Assembly (NCBI RefSeq): GCF_028823535.1
Contig: NZ_JAQIYM010000023.1
Location: 1-64,000, forward strand
Direction of reading: 5' to 3'
DNA from: Pseudomonas serbica
Lineage (GTDB): Bacteria; Pseudomonadota; Gammaproteobacteria; Pseudomonadales; Pseudomonadaceae
Length of the DNA stretch: 64,000 nt
Made by a program: the position numbers and the translations under genes. Positions 36,328 to 45,687 of the stretch are shown in pieces (the stretch's first letter is position 1; the number at the start of each line of letters is the position of its first letter). A model generated the notes under the pieces. It saw only the letters and a program-made list of their open reading frames with translations. It searched no databases and was not told the DNA's origin.

Positions 36328-37335
36328 TCAATACTGCAGGCAGATCTTGCCAAAGTGGCTGGCGCTGATCTGGTGCGCAAAGGCCTCGGCAATCTGCTCC
36401 AGCGGATAGCGGCTGTCGATGACCGGGCGCCAGTCGAAGTTTTCCAGCGCGCGCACCATGTCCCGCTGATGCTCGCGGCTGCCGACGATCAGGCCGCGCA
36501 GGGTTTGCTGCTTGCGCATCAACTCCAGGGTTGGAACGCTGCCGCTGATGCCGGTGAGCACGCCGATCAGCGCAATGTGGCCGCCGGCCGCGCAGGAGCG
36601 GATTGATTGCGGCAGGGTGCCGGGGCCACCCACTTCGACCACGATGTCGGCACCGCGCCCGTCCGTGGCGGCCAGCACTGCATCACCCCATTCCGGTTGG
36701 TCCTTGTAGTTGATGACCTGATCGGCCCCCAGCTCCAGCAGGTGCGCTTTCTTGGCCTCTGAGGAGGTCGTGGCAATCACCCGCGCGCCCATGGACCTGG
36801 CCATCTGCAGGGCCGCGATCGACACGCCACCGGTACCCAGCACCAGCACGGTGTCGCCGGCCTGGATGCGCCCATCCACCACCAGTGCCCGCCAGGCCGT
36901 GAGGCCGGCGGTGGTCAGCGTGGCGGCTTCTTCATGGCTGTAGCCCTTGGGCGCCAGCGTGAAGGCCTCGGTGGGCAGGTTGACCAGCTCGCGGGCAAAG
37001 CCGTCTACGCCATCGCCCGGTACGGTCTGGAAGGTGGTGGGCACGTCGCGACCCGATTGCCAGTGAGGGAAAAAGCACGACACCACGTGGTCGCCCACGG
37101 CGAATTCCGTCACGCCTTCGCCCACGGCAGTGACCACGCCGGCGCCGTCGGACATGGGGATGCGACCGTCTGCTGCGCGGGCGTGGCCGGTGACGACGCC
37201 GAGGTCGTGATAATTCAGCGAGCTGGCATGGATGCGCACTTGGATCTCGCCGGCGGCGGGGGTGCCGGGGGCGGGCATGTCGACCAGGCGCAGGTTGTCC
37301 AGGCCAGCAGGATGCAGGAGTTGAATGGCTTTCAT
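36328..37335 (-). CDS. Zinc-free MDR family NAD(P)-dependent oxidoreductase
   Basis: A 335-residue medium-chain reductase with a Rossmann motif VLVLGTGGVSIAALQMA (about 168-184) and no structural-zinc cysteine cluster. It is thus closer to quinone/enoyl reductases than to true alcohol dehydrogenases. It lies 127 bp downstream of the MDR alcohol dehydrogenase gene in the same direction, so it may belong to the same transcript as the LuxC/LuxE genes. Substrate unknown. Confidence 0.85.
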   Translation of the reverse strand: MKAIQLLHPAGLDNLRLVDMPAPGTPAAGEIQVRIHASSLNYHDLGVVTGHARAADGRIPMSDGAGVVTAVGEGVTEFAVGDHVVSCFFPHWQSGRDVPTTFQTVPGDGVDGFARELVNLPTEAFTLAPKGYSHEEAATLTTAGLTAWRALVVDGRIQAGDTVLVLGTGGVSIAALQMARSMGARVIATTSSEAKKAHLLELGADQVINYKDQPEWGDAVLAATDGRGADIVVEVGGPGTLPQSIRSCAAGGHIALIGVLTGISGSVPTLELMRKQQTLRGLIVGSREHQRDMVRALENFDWRPVIDSRYPLEQIAEAFAHQISASHFGKICLQY

Positions 37336-37462
37336 GAGGATCCTCGAGTCAGTCCGTGTGACGGTAGAGGCGCAGATTGTTGGTCAACGATGGCCGCGCC
37401 CACCACGAGTATATTGCCTCAATAAGACGCTGCGGTGATGCGCACCGCAGCGTGGGGCTGCA

Positions 37463-38521
37463 TTACAGGACGACGTCGCGCAGGCTGGTCATGTCGATCA
37501 CGAAGCGGTACTTCACGTCGTTGTTCTGCAGACGGTCGAAGGCCCTGTTGATGTCCTTGATGTCGATCATTTCGCAGCTCGGCAGCACCTGGTGTTCGGC
37601 GCAGAAATCCAGCAGTTCCTGGATCGCCTGGATGCCACCGATCAGCGAGCCGGCGATGCTGCGGTTGTTGCGGATCAGCAGGCCACCGTGGATCGGTTCC
37701 AGGGGTTCGATGGCCCCGACCAGCACCAGCACGCCGTTGCGCCCCAGCAGCATCAGGTAGGGGTTGACGTTGTGCCGGCTGGGAATGGTGTCGATGATGA
37801 ACTCGAAGCCATTGGCCGCCGCCGACATCGCTGGCGCATCGTTGGACAGCAGTACGTGAGTGGCACCCAGGGCGCGGGCGTCGTCGGCCTTGCCCGGTGA
37901 AGTGGTGATCACGGTCACCTCGGCACCGAGGGCCACCGCCAGCTTCACCGCCATATGCCCCAGCCCGCCAAGGCCCACCACCGCGACTTTCGAACCCTGG
38001 CCCACGCCGTAGCGGCGCATCGGGTTCCATACGGTAATGCCGGCGCACAGCAGTGGCGCGGCGAAGCGCGGGTCGAGGCTTTCGGGCATGCGCAGGACGA
38101 ACTGCTCACGCACGACAATGTGCTCGGAATATCCACCGTAGGTGACCTCGCCGGTGTGACGGTCCTTGCCGTTATAGGTCGGCGTCGGCCCCTGGACGCA
38201 GAGTTGTTCCTGGTGTTCTGCGCAAGGGGCGCATTGCAGGCAGCTGTCGACCTGGCAACCGACGGCGACCCGGTCGCCGACCTTGAAGCGGCTGACGTTA
38301 CGGCCCACGGCCGTCACATGCCCAACGATCTCGTGGCCGGGCACGATGGGATAGACGGTGTTGTTCCAGTCGTTGTGCACCTGATGGGCATCGGAATGGC
38401 AGACACCGCAATAGGCGATATCGATGGCGACGTCATCGTCGCGCAGGGCCCGGCGTTCGAAACGAAACGGCGCGAGGGCGGAGTGGGCCTCATGGGCGGC
38501 AAATCCCAGGCAAGTAGTCAT
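37463..38521 (-). CDS. Zinc-dependent alcohol dehydrogenase (CAD/YahK type)
   Basis: A 352-residue NADP-type alcohol dehydrogenase of the cinnamyl-alcohol-dehydrogenase branch, which reduces aldehydes. The catalytic zinc ligands are in AYCGVCHSDAHQ (about 36-47) and HEIVGHV. The structural zinc cluster is the four-cysteine stretch CLQCAPCAEHQEQLC (about 96-110), and GLGGLGHMAVKLA is the cofactor loop. The true start is the ATG at 38521 (MTTCLGFAAHEAHS). The gene follows the LuxC-like gene by 59 bp, suggesting that it reduces the aldehyde made by LuxC/LuxE to an alcohol, or works in reverse. Confidence 0.9.
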   Translation of the reverse strand: MTTCLGFAAHEAHSALAPFRFERRALRDDDVAIDIAYCGVCHSDAHQVHNDWNNTVYPIVPGHEIVGHVTAVGRNVSRFKVGDRVAVGCQVDSCLQCAPCAEHQEQLCVQGPTPTYNGKDRHTGEVTYGGYSEHIVVREQFVLRMPESLDPRFAAPLLCAGITVWNPMRRYGVGQGSKVAVVGLGGLGHMAVKLAVALGAEVTVITTSPGKADDARALGATHVLLSNDAPAMSAAANGFEFIIDTIPSRHNVNPYLMLLGRNGVLVLVGAIEPLEPIHGGLLIRNNRSIAGSLIGGIQAIQELLDFCAEHQVLPSCEMIDIKDINRAFDRLQNNDVKYRFVIDMTSLRDVVL

Positions 38522-38580
38522 GGATTGGTCCTGTAGAAATCGATGCGTCCCCCCGGCCAGAGCCCGGGGGACAGGAGACG

Positions 38581-40038
38581 TCAGATGGAAGGGCGCAACC
38601 ACGGCGCCGGGGTCATTTCCGGCGTTGCGATCTGGTTGACGATCCACTTGCCCATGCGCCGCAGTGGCTCGATGGAATCCTGGGGACCGGCCCATTTCAG
38701 CCCTGCCGCGTAGCCCAGGGAAACGATGCGCTGCGCGCCATACAGCGGCAGGATGTCCTTGAGGTCGTCCTTGATGCTTTCCGGGTAGACGCCCACGGTC
38801 TGGGTGTAGGCGTCCACGGCGTCCATCATCTCGTGCAGGTCGTCGACCGGCACCAGGTTGGCGGTGCGGTCGTCGAGCCGGGCGGCGAAGGACACCGACT
38901 CCGGAATCTGCGAGCAGATCACCGCGCCTTCGCCGTCCTGGCCACCGATCACCTGGTACCACTCGTCATCCAGGCGCAGGGCGTCAACTTCGGCCTTGAG
39001 CCCCTGGTCGTAGCGCTTGGGCACGGTGCTGAGGGTGTTGGGCAGGGTTTGCATGGCGTCGTAGACATAACGGCCAAAGGTGTTGAGGTTGGCCAGGCCA
39101 GCTTCGTCGGTGCCGCTTTGCACGTAGACCACCCGGGCGCACACGCAGGCTTTCTGGTTCAGTGCACCGATGTCGCTGGCTAGGCGCAGGGCGGCCTCGC
39201 GCATGGTTTCTTCACTGTCGAAAGCGCCCTTGCCGATGATGCTGGCGCTGCGTTTCGGGTCGAGAGAGATCAGCTCAAGGCCCGGCTGGATGTAGCGGGT
39301 GACGTGCTTCATCGAATTGAAGCCGCCCCAGGCAACGATTTTCTCCAGGTTCTGCGGCTGGTACAGGCGTTCTTCGAAGGCCTGGTCGCCCCCTTTCCAG
39401 TAGGCGACGCTGAGGTGTTTGGTCAGCGGGTGGTCCGGCGCCATCTCGACCATGGTGCGGGCGATGGCCAGGGCGGTGAACGGGTCGTTGGACGGCGCCT
39501 TGATGATCGCATCGCTGCGCAGCACCATGTTGCGCAGGATGGTCAGCAGCGACAGGCCGGTCGCGTTGCCGGCGACGATATGCAGGGTGCGGGCGCCGAA
39601 GCAGCGCACGTCCAGCTCGGTGCCGTCGATCAAGCGCTGCTTGACCCAGCCTTCCAGGTATTTGACGCCTACCGAGTTCTCCACCTGTTCGGTGACGGAC
39701 TCACGGGTGAGCATGTGGCGCAGCCCCATGTAGCTGCCCTTGACCATGCTCGGGGTGACCGGCGCCGTCAGGTACGACAGCTCGCAGGCTTCCTGCAGGT
39801 AGGGGTTCTGGTGGAATTCCAGGCGTTCACCGAGGGCTTCGCAATAGTCGAGGATGTCCTTGAACGTGAGCGTGTACAGGTCGGCCAGCTTCGCCGGGTT
39901 ACCCAGCGGCAGTTGGTCGATGTATTTGTGCGCATCCGGGGTCTGGAAGATCAGGTCGCCGCCACGACCGCCGACGTCGATCAGGTTGTCGGTGATGACT
40001 TTGCCACGGATGATCATTGGCGCAATGGGTTTGCTCAT
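38581..40038 (-). CDS. LuxC-family acyl-CoA/acyl-protein reductase
   Basis: A 485-residue aldehyde-forming reductase similar to LuxC, the reductase of the bioluminescence fatty-acid reductase complex. The acyl-accepting cysteine is Cys298 in ALNQKACVCARV, and LHIVAGNATGLSLLTILRN and IIKAPSNDPFTA are typical LuxC segments. It lies 4 bp downstream of the LuxE-like gene. LuxE hands the acyl group over and LuxC reduces it to aldehyde with NADPH. No luxA, luxB or luxD is present, so the aldehyde is not used for light here. Confidence 0.88.
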   Translation of the reverse strand: MSKPIAPMIIRGKVITDNLIDVGGRGGDLIFQTPDAHKYIDQLPLGNPAKLADLYTLTFKDILDYCEALGERLEFHQNPYLQEACELSYLTAPVTPSMVKGSYMGLRHMLTRESVTEQVENSVGVKYLEGWVKQRLIDGTELDVRCFGARTLHIVAGNATGLSLLTILRNMVLRSDAIIKAPSNDPFTALAIARTMVEMAPDHPLTKHLSVAYWKGGDQAFEERLYQPQNLEKIVAWGGFNSMKHVTRYIQPGLELISLDPKRSASIIGKGAFDSEETMREAALRLASDIGALNQKACVCARVVYVQSGTDEAGLANLNTFGRYVYDAMQTLPNTLSTVPKRYDQGLKAEVDALRLDDEWYQVIGGQDGEGAVICSQIPESVSFAARLDDRTANLVPVDDLHEMMDAVDAYTQTVGVYPESIKDDLKDILPLYGAQRIVSLGYAAGLKWAGPQDSIEPLRRMGKWIVNQIATPEMTPAPWLRPSI

Positions 40039-40042
40039 TGGG

Positions 40043-41482
40043 TTAACCCTCTAATGTGTTCAGGAAATCCATCGCCTGACGATGGGAGTCTTCGGTGGCG
40101 GCGCAGGTGATCTTGTCGTCGCCGCCATTGAGTTCGCTGTAACGCTGGATCGGCCCGACTACGTAGCAACTCGGCCGACCACAGGCGCAGGGCTTGTCCC
40201 ATTCGACGGTGATCTCGTCGCCGGTGATGAAACCGCCCCAACGGATTTCCGCGCCGAGGTCGAAGAACGCCGCACGGCCCGTCACGCGACCATGGCGCGG
40301 CAGCGGCTTGCTGGTCTGCGGGTCGAGCAGGTAAGGGATGACGGTGGGGGCGAAGTGGAAATGGCCCTCTTCGCAAACGGCATGGGCACCGCCGACGATC
40401 TCGGACATGGCATAGGATTCGTTGAGGGTCTTGGCACCGGTAAAGCGCAGCACGTCTTCGCGCCAGCCTTCGGGTTGCACCACGCCCTTGCCGCCACCGG
40501 CGGTGTGCACGAACGACTCAGGGTGAAAGACGCCTTCCAGGCCGCGCTCAAGGCCGGCCTTGGCCATGCTGTGGAGCAGGTTCCAGGTGGCGCCGATGTA
40601 CACGCGCTGGCCCTTGAGCTGGGTCGACATGTGATCGAAGAAGGTGGCCAGGTGCTGGGGCATCTCGGCCTGCAACTGGTCGAACGCCTTTTTCTTTTCC
40701 AGCAGTTCCGGGCTGATCACCAGGCGATCGAGGGTGCCCTTGGCCTGTGCCGCGCGCAGCTTGGCGCCCAGGTGCAGCACGTCGGTGCTGAGGGTGGTCG
40801 GGTACGCCGCATGGAAATGCGATTCGTGGGGCAACAGCGCCGGAATCATCGCCGCGTGGACGCGCACATGGCTCAGGTAACCCTTGCGGTAGTAGGGGTA
40901 GATGGTGTGCAGGTTGGGTTCCGGGGTGTCCGGGCCGTCCATGTTCCACACCATCATCTTGCGCAGTTGCGCGAACTTGTCCCACTCGTGCACGCCCTGG
41001 GGCAGGAACGACAGGGTGCCGGACGTGCCCGAGGTGTGGCTGATGCGCAGTTGCGGCACGCCTTCGTCCATGGTTTCGAACCAGTCGTCCAGGCCCTGGC
41101 AATCGCTGACATTGACCGCGGCGATGGCCTCTGCCACCTCCGGCGTCACCAGCTTGCCCAGCCACTTGTTGATCTGGGCGAAGCTGCGTTTTTCCAGCAA
41201 CGATGGCGGGTAGGACTTGTAGACGGTGTGTTCGAACAGCAGCGGCACCACGTCGTCGAGTTGTTCGATCTTGTCCACGCCCTGGGCGTCGGCGAGTTTC
41301 TTGAGGACCGGGATGCGCTCGCGCAGTTCGGCGAAGCGTTGCTTGAGGGCATTGAGCTGCAGCGCGTCGATTTCCGCGCGGGGCAAATGGTTCCAGGCGT
41401 GCTGGGAATAGTTGACCAACTCTGCCGGGTTGTTCAGCAGCTGCTGGGTTTTTTGTTCTATCGACAGTTGTGCAGTGGGCAT
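40043..41482 (-). CDS. LuxE/PaaK-family acyl-protein synthetase
   Basis: A 479-residue adenylate-forming enzyme, longer than luminous LuxE (about 370), that activates a carboxylic acid with ATP and would transfer it to LuxC. The N-terminal part has the ATP loop HTSGTSGTLSFLP (about 148-160), and the C-terminal part carries a cysteine group in PCACGRPSCYVVG (about 435-447), matching the LuxE/PaaK tail. It heads a leftward operon with LuxC and two MDR enzymes. The substrate acid (fatty or aromatic) is not determined. Confidence 0.87.
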   Translation of the reverse strand: MPTAQLSIEQKTQQLLNNPAELVNYSQHAWNHLPRAEIDALQLNALKQRFAELRERIPVLKKLADAQGVDKIEQLDDVVPLLFEHTVYKSYPPSLLEKRSFAQINKWLGKLVTPEVAEAIAAVNVSDCQGLDDWFETMDEGVPQLRISHTSGTSGTLSFLPQGVHEWDKFAQLRKMMVWNMDGPDTPEPNLHTIYPYYRKGYLSHVRVHAAMIPALLPHESHFHAAYPTTLSTDVLHLGAKLRAAQAKGTLDRLVISPELLEKKKAFDQLQAEMPQHLATFFDHMSTQLKGQRVYIGATWNLLHSMAKAGLERGLEGVFHPESFVHTAGGGKGVVQPEGWREDVLRFTGAKTLNESYAMSEIVGGAHAVCEEGHFHFAPTVIPYLLDPQTSKPLPRHGRVTGRAAFFDLGAEIRWGGFITGDEITVEWDKPCACGRPSCYVVGPIQRYSELNGGDDKITCAATEDSHRQAMDFLNTLEG

Positions 41483-41839
41483 TGTCTGGCTCGCTACTCG
41501 ACTAGTGGGGAACCGGCGAGGCCGGGGGGAGGGTGTGGCTCAAGTATGGGGAGGCCGAGTCGGTTTTTGTTCCGGATTCCGGTATTTGCTGATATGGCTT
41601 AAGTTGTTGAAATATATAGAGAAAAAATGAAGTTTTGTGATGCCGGTGGAGGTCATTCCGGATTCGGCACGGGGCAGCGGATTTCAGTCGGGAACAGCCG
41701 GTTTGCTGGCATACACTCGGTCTCTCTCAGCCCTGTCGACGGGGCACTGGGCTGCCACTCAGACCGCTGTTTATGAGGCAGCCAGTGCTTTGCAATCGCC
41801 AGAAAAACCCGGTGCATTTCACCTATTCGTGAGGCTTCC
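41483..41839. promoter_or_regulatory. Divergent control region, luxE-like / Fe-alcohol dehydrogenase
   Basis: A 357-bp gap between divergent operons. It has an AT-rich centre (about 41600-41640) suited to -10 elements on both strands and two copies of TTCCGGATTC (starting near 41572 and 41658). The TetR gene downstream encodes the likely binder, though neither copy is a clean palindrome. No coding remnant is apparent. Confidence 0.5.
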
Positions 41840-42991
41840 ATGTTGAAAATGGTATTTCAGACCACGCCATCAATGATCATCGAACGCGGTGCCTCGACCC
41901 GGCTCGCCGAGCATGTTCGTGCCAGGGGTTGCAAGTCGGTGCTGCTGGTGACCGATGCCGGGGTTATCGCCGCCGGACTGCTGGAGGCGGTGCTCAAAGG
42001 CCTCGAAAGCCAAGAGATCGCTGTCAGCGTGTTTTCCCAGGTCCAGGCCGACCCGCCGGAGTCGGTGATCCTCGCCGCGGTGGATGCGGCCAAAGCCTGT
42101 AACGCTGACTGCGTGGTGGGGCTCGGTGGTGGCAGTTCGCTGGATGCCGCCAAGCTGGCCGCGCTGCTGGCGCGCAGTGGCGAGTCCCTGACCCAGGTGT
42201 ATGGCATCGACCAGGCCAAGGGCCCGCGCCTCCCACTGATCCTGGTGCCGACCACTGCGGGGACCGGTTCGGAAGTGACCTCGGTGTCGGTGGTGACCAC
42301 CGGTGCCGGTGAGAAGAACGTGGTCTACTCGCCGATGCTGTTGCCTGACCTGGCGGTGCTCGACGCCGGGCAGACCCTTGGCCTGCCCGCGCACGTCACG
42401 GCGGCGACCGGTATCGATGCCATGGTCCATGCCATCGAGGCCTATACCACCAAAAACCTGAAGAACCCAATCTCCGATTGCCTGGCTCGGGAGGCGCTGC
42501 GCCTGTTGTCCGGCAGCCTGTTCCAGGCCTGCGTCGACGGAACCAACCTGCAGGCGCGGGAGAACATGTTGCTTGGTGCCTGCCTGGCGGGCATGGCTTT
42601 CGCCAACGCGCCGGTGGCGGCGGTGCACGCCCTGGCGTATCCCCTCGGCGCCCGTTTCCATATCCCCCACGGCCTGTCCAACGCCCTGGTACTGGGGCCG
42701 GTGATGCGCTTCAACCTCGAGACGGTGGCGCCGCTGTATGCGCAACTGGCCGATATCGTCCTGCCTGGCATCCAGGGTCACGATAGGGAAAAAGCCTCGA
42801 CCCTGGCCAACTACCTCGGCTCCCTTGCCGGTGAACTGGGCCTGGCGACCCGCTTGCGTGACCTGGGCATCGTCGAGTCCGACATCGAGGCGCTGGCAAC
42901 CGATGCGATGAAACAACAGCGCCTGCTCGGCAACAATCCCCGGGAACTGAGCCTGGCCGATGTGCGCGCGATCTACCGGGAGATCCTATGA
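41840..42991 (+). CDS. Iron-containing alcohol dehydrogenase
   Basis: A 383-residue group III alcohol dehydrogenase. The NAD motif GLGGGSSLDAAK is at about 93-104, PTTAGTGSEVTSVSV at about 138-152, and the metal histidines lie in AVHALAYPLGARFHIPHGLSNA (about 258-279). It oxidises or reduces a primary alcohol/aldehyde. It overlaps the thioesterase gene by 4 bp and is followed by the TetR gene. It lies opposite the LuxC/LuxE operon, so both arms may process the same acyl/aldehyde/alcohol series. Confidence 0.92.
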   Translation: MLKMVFQTTPSMIIERGASTRLAEHVRARGCKSVLLVTDAGVIAAGLLEAVLKGLESQEIAVSVFSQVQADPPESVILAAVDAAKACNADCVVGLGGGSSLDAAKLAALLARSGESLTQVYGIDQAKGPRLPLILVPTTAGTGSEVTSVSVVTTGAGEKNVVYSPMLLPDLAVLDAGQTLGLPAHVTAATGIDAMVHAIEAYTTKNLKNPISDCLAREALRLLSGSLFQACVDGTNLQARENMLLGACLAGMAFANAPVAAVHALAYPLGARFHIPHGLSNALVLGPVMRFNLETVAPLYAQLADIVLPGIQGHDREKASTLANYLGSLAGELGLATRLRDLGIVESDIEALATDAMKQQRLLGNNPRELSLADVRAIYREIL

Positions 42992-43425
42992 GCCACAAGA
43001 CCAGGCGCCCGTGCCGGGACGAGTTCCGCCATTTCAGCCAGGTGCCGACGCGCTTCGGTGACAATGACGCCTATGGGCATGTGAACAACGTGGTCTATTA
43101 CTCCTATTGCGAGTCAGCGATCACGGCGTTCCTGGTCGAGCAGGGCACCCTAGACATCGCCAGGAGCCCGGTGATCGGCTTGATCGTCAATTCCGGGTGC
43201 GACTACTTTGCGTCCATGGGCTTCCCTGACGTGATCACGGTCGGCATGAAAATATCCCGCCTGGGCACCAGCAGCGCCCGCTACGAGCTGGCGCTGTTTC
43301 GCAACGATGAACAGCTGGCGTCGGCCGCGACCCATGTCGTCTATGTGTACGTCGACCGCGCCAGCAACCGCTCGGTGCCCATCCCACCCACGGTGCGTCG
43401 TGCACTCGCCAGGCTCGCTGACTAA
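42988..43425 (+). CDS. Acyl-CoA thioesterase (4HBT hotdog fold)
   Basis: A 145-residue hotdog thioesterase. The catalytic aspartate is in RFGDNDAYGHVNNVVYYSY (about 23-41), the 4-hydroxybenzoyl-CoA thioesterase / YbgC pattern. It releases free acid from an acyl-CoA. Translationally coupled to the Fe-alcohol dehydrogenase by an ATGA overlap. With LuxE opposite, it would supply free acids for activation and reduction. Confidence 0.88.
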   Translation: MSHKTRRPCRDEFRHFSQVPTRFGDNDAYGHVNNVVYYSYCESAITAFLVEQGTLDIARSPVIGLIVNSGCDYFASMGFPDVITVGMKISRLGTSSARYELALFRNDEQLASAATHVVYVYVDRASNRSVPIPPTVRRALARLAD

Positions 43426-43506
43426 GCGCGCCGGCTCGGTCATACTCCAGAGTGCTGCTTGTGGTTCTGCCGCAGTGGCGTTGAGCAGCATTCTGGAGCG
43501 CACAGC

Positions 43507-44175
43507 ATGATCAAACCCACCTCTGACAAGCCGGGCGTGCAGGTCGATATCCCGGCCCAGCCCCGCAAGGAACCGCGCCAGGCGCGCTCGATCGCCCTGG
43601 TCACGGCCGTGAAGCAGGCTGGTCGGCAGATTCTCGAAAGCGAGGGGCGCGATGCCTTGAGCGCGATGCGCCTGGCCGAAGACTCGGGGGTGGCGATCAG
43701 CTCGATCTACGAGTATTTCCCGACCATGGAGTCGTTGATCGCGGCGATATTCGATGACTACCGCACCGAAGCGCGCATCGGCCTGTACGCCGACATCATG
43801 GCGCTGCCGCCGGGCACCAGCCTGATGGACGGGATTCTGCTGGCCTTGCGCGCCGTGCTGGCCGCCCACCACAAGAAAACCCTCTACGACCCGGCCTTCA
43901 GCGTGCGCTCCACCCACTATGACGAGCTGGTGCGGCTGGATGTGGTCAAGGCCAAACAACTCTGGACTGCCACGGCCAGTTCGGCCTTGATGAAACGCTT
44001 CGCCGATGAAATCAAGGTGAAGAATCGGGAAAAGGCCGAGTTTCTGGTGTACCAGACCTGGTCGGTACTGCCACGGGCCATACTCCTGGAAAAACCCGGC
44101 TACCTCACCGAGGAGGACACGCCGAGGATGATGGCGCGCATGCTCCACGCGCTGTTGACCGAGCCGAACCCGTGA
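43507..44175 (+). CDS. TetR-family regulator
   Basis: A 222-residue repressor with an N-terminal TetR helix-turn-helix (about 28-75, MRLAEDSGVAISSIYEYFP) and an all-helical ligand domain. The ATG at 43507 has CTGGAG 10 bases upstream. It is 81 bp after the thioesterase gene in the same direction. It probably controls the Fe-ADH/thioesterase and/or LuxC-LuxE operons through the region at 41483-41839. The ligand is probably an acyl-CoA or acid (inference). Confidence 0.87.
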   Translation: MIKPTSDKPGVQVDIPAQPRKEPRQARSIALVTAVKQAGRQILESEGRDALSAMRLAEDSGVAISSIYEYFPTMESLIAAIFDDYRTEARIGLYADIMALPPGTSLMDGILLALRAVLAAHHKKTLYDPAFSVRSTHYDELVRLDVVKAKQLWTATASSALMKRFADEIKVKNREKAEFLVYQTWSVLPRAILLEKPGYLTEEDTPRMMARMLHALLTEPNP

Positions 44176-44182
44176 AAACAGC

Positions 44183-44204
44183 GACGCCCCGCAAGCGGGG
44201 CGTC
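44183..44204. terminator. Hairpin terminator between TetR and gabD
   Basis: GACGCCCCGC (44183-44192), AA, GCGGGGCGTC (44195-44204): a perfect, very GC-rich hairpin 7 bp after the TetR stop and 22 bp from the convergent gabD stop. It can serve both strands, although T-runs are short. Confidence 0.75.
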
Positions 44205-44226
44205 AGGTGTTACCCGGCCAGGTTAC

Positions 44227-45675
44227 TCAGAGGCCGATGCACAGGTACTTGATTTCCAGGTAGTCCTCGATGCCGTATTTCGACCCTTCGCGGCCCAGGC
44301 CCGAAGCCTTGATGCCACCGAACGGCGCCACTTCGTTGGAGATGATCCCGGTGTTGACGCCGACGATGCCATACTCCAGCGCTTCACCGACCCGGAACAC
44401 TCGGCTCAGGTCGCGGGCGTAGAAATAGGACGCCAGGCCGAACTCGGTGTCGTTGGCCATGGCGATCACATCGGCTTCGTCGTTGAAGCGGAACAGCGGT
44501 GCCAGCGGGCCGAAGGTTTCTTCCCGGGCGACGGCGGCGTTGCGCGGCACATCCACCAGCACTGTCGGCTCGAAGAAGGTCCCGCCCAAGGCGTGCGGCT
44601 TGCCGCCTGCGACCACGCGCGCACCTTTGCTGACGGCATCGTCGATGTGTTCCTGGACCTTGGCCATGGCCTTGGCGTCGATCAGGGGGCCAGTGGTGAC
44701 GCCGTTTTCCAGGCCGTTGCCGATGTTCAACCGGGCCACGGCCGCGGTGAGCTTAACGACGAAGGCGTCGTAGACACCGTCTTGGATGTACAGGCGGTTG
44801 GCGCAGACACAGGTTTGGCCGTTGTTGCGATACTTGGAGACCAGCGCGCCCTCGACCGCGGCGTCCAGGTCGGCGTCATCGAAGACGATGAAGGGCGCGT
44901 TGCCGCCCAGTTCCAGGGAGACTTTCTTGATGTCTTTTGCGCACTCGACCATCAGCTGGCGGCCGATCTCGGTGGAGCCGGTGAAGCTCAGTTTGCGCAC
45001 CAGCGGGTTGCCGGTCAGCTCGGCGCCGACTTCGCCGGCACTGCCGGTGACCACGCTGAACACGCCTTTGGGAATGCCGGCGCGCTCGGCCAGTTCCGCC
45101 AGGGCGAGGGCCGAGTAGGGCGTTTGCGAGGCCGGCTTGAGGACCATGGTGCAACCGGCGGCCAGGGCCGGGCCGGCCTTGCGGGTGATCATCGCCGACG
45201 GGAAGTTCCACGGCGTGATGGCCGCGGTGACACCGATCGGTTGCTTGAGCACCATCAGGCGCTTGTCGGCCTGGTGACCGGGAATCATGTCGCCATAGAC
45301 GCGCTTGGCTTCTTCGCCGAACCACTCCAGGAAGGAGGCGGCGTAAGCGATTTCGCCACGGGATTCGCTCAGCGGCTTGCCCTGTTCGAGGGTCATCAGG
45401 CGGGCCAGGTCTTCCTGGTTGGCCAGCATCAGGTCGAACCACTTGCGCAGCTTGTTGGCGCGCTCCTTGGCGGTCAGGGCTCGCCAGGCCGGCAACGCCT
45501 TGTCGGCGGCTTCGATGGCTCGGCGGGTCTCGCTGGCGCCCATCTTCGGCACGCTGCCGATGATCTCACCGGTGGCCGGGTTGTTGACCTTGAGGGTCTG
45601 GCCGTTGTCGGCATCGACCCAGGCACCGTCGATATAGGCTTGCTGGCGGAACAGTTGCGGATCCTTGAGTTGCAC
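44227..45675 (-). CDS. gabD: Succinate-semialdehyde dehydrogenase GabD-type
   Basis: A 482-residue aldehyde dehydrogenase. It has VTAAITPWNFPSAMITRKAGPA-type N-terminal NADP-fold segments, the catalytic Glu in LELGGNAP and the nucleophile cysteine near residue 289 in NNGQTCVCANR. The CVC pattern with a second Cys two residues later is the redox switch of GabD. It oxidises succinic or glutaric semialdehyde. It lies in the glaH-lhgO-gabD order known from E. coli csiD-ygaF-gabDT and from Pseudomonas lysine/glutarate catabolism, 12 bp after lhgO. No gabT follows. Confidence 0.93.
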   Translation of the reverse strand: MQLKDPQLFRQQAYIDGAWVDADNGQTLKVNNPATGEIIGSVPKMGASETRRAIEAADKALPAWRALTAKERANKLRKWFDLMLANQEDLARLMTLEQGKPLSESRGEIAYAASFLEWFGEEAKRVYGDMIPGHQADKRLMVLKQPIGVTAAITPWNFPSAMITRKAGPALAAGCTMVLKPASQTPYSALALAELAERAGIPKGVFSVVTGSAGEVGAELTGNPLVRKLSFTGSTEIGRQLMVECAKDIKKVSLELGGNAPFIVFDDADLDAAVEGALVSKYRNNGQTCVCANRLYIQDGVYDAFVVKLTAAVARLNIGNGLENGVTTGPLIDAKAMAKVQEHIDDAVSKGARVVAGGKPHALGGTFFEPTVLVDVPRNAAVAREETFGPLAPLFRFNDEADVIAMANDTEFGLASYFYARDLSRVFRVGEALEYGIVGVNTGIISNEVAPFGGIKASGLGREGSKYGIEDYLEIKYLCIGL

Positions 45676-45687
45676 GCTTGATTCCTC

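Noticed and set aside
40082..41602. 506-codon plus-strand frame
   Set aside because: Antisense to the LuxE-like gene, of skewed composition and without ribosome site or domain.
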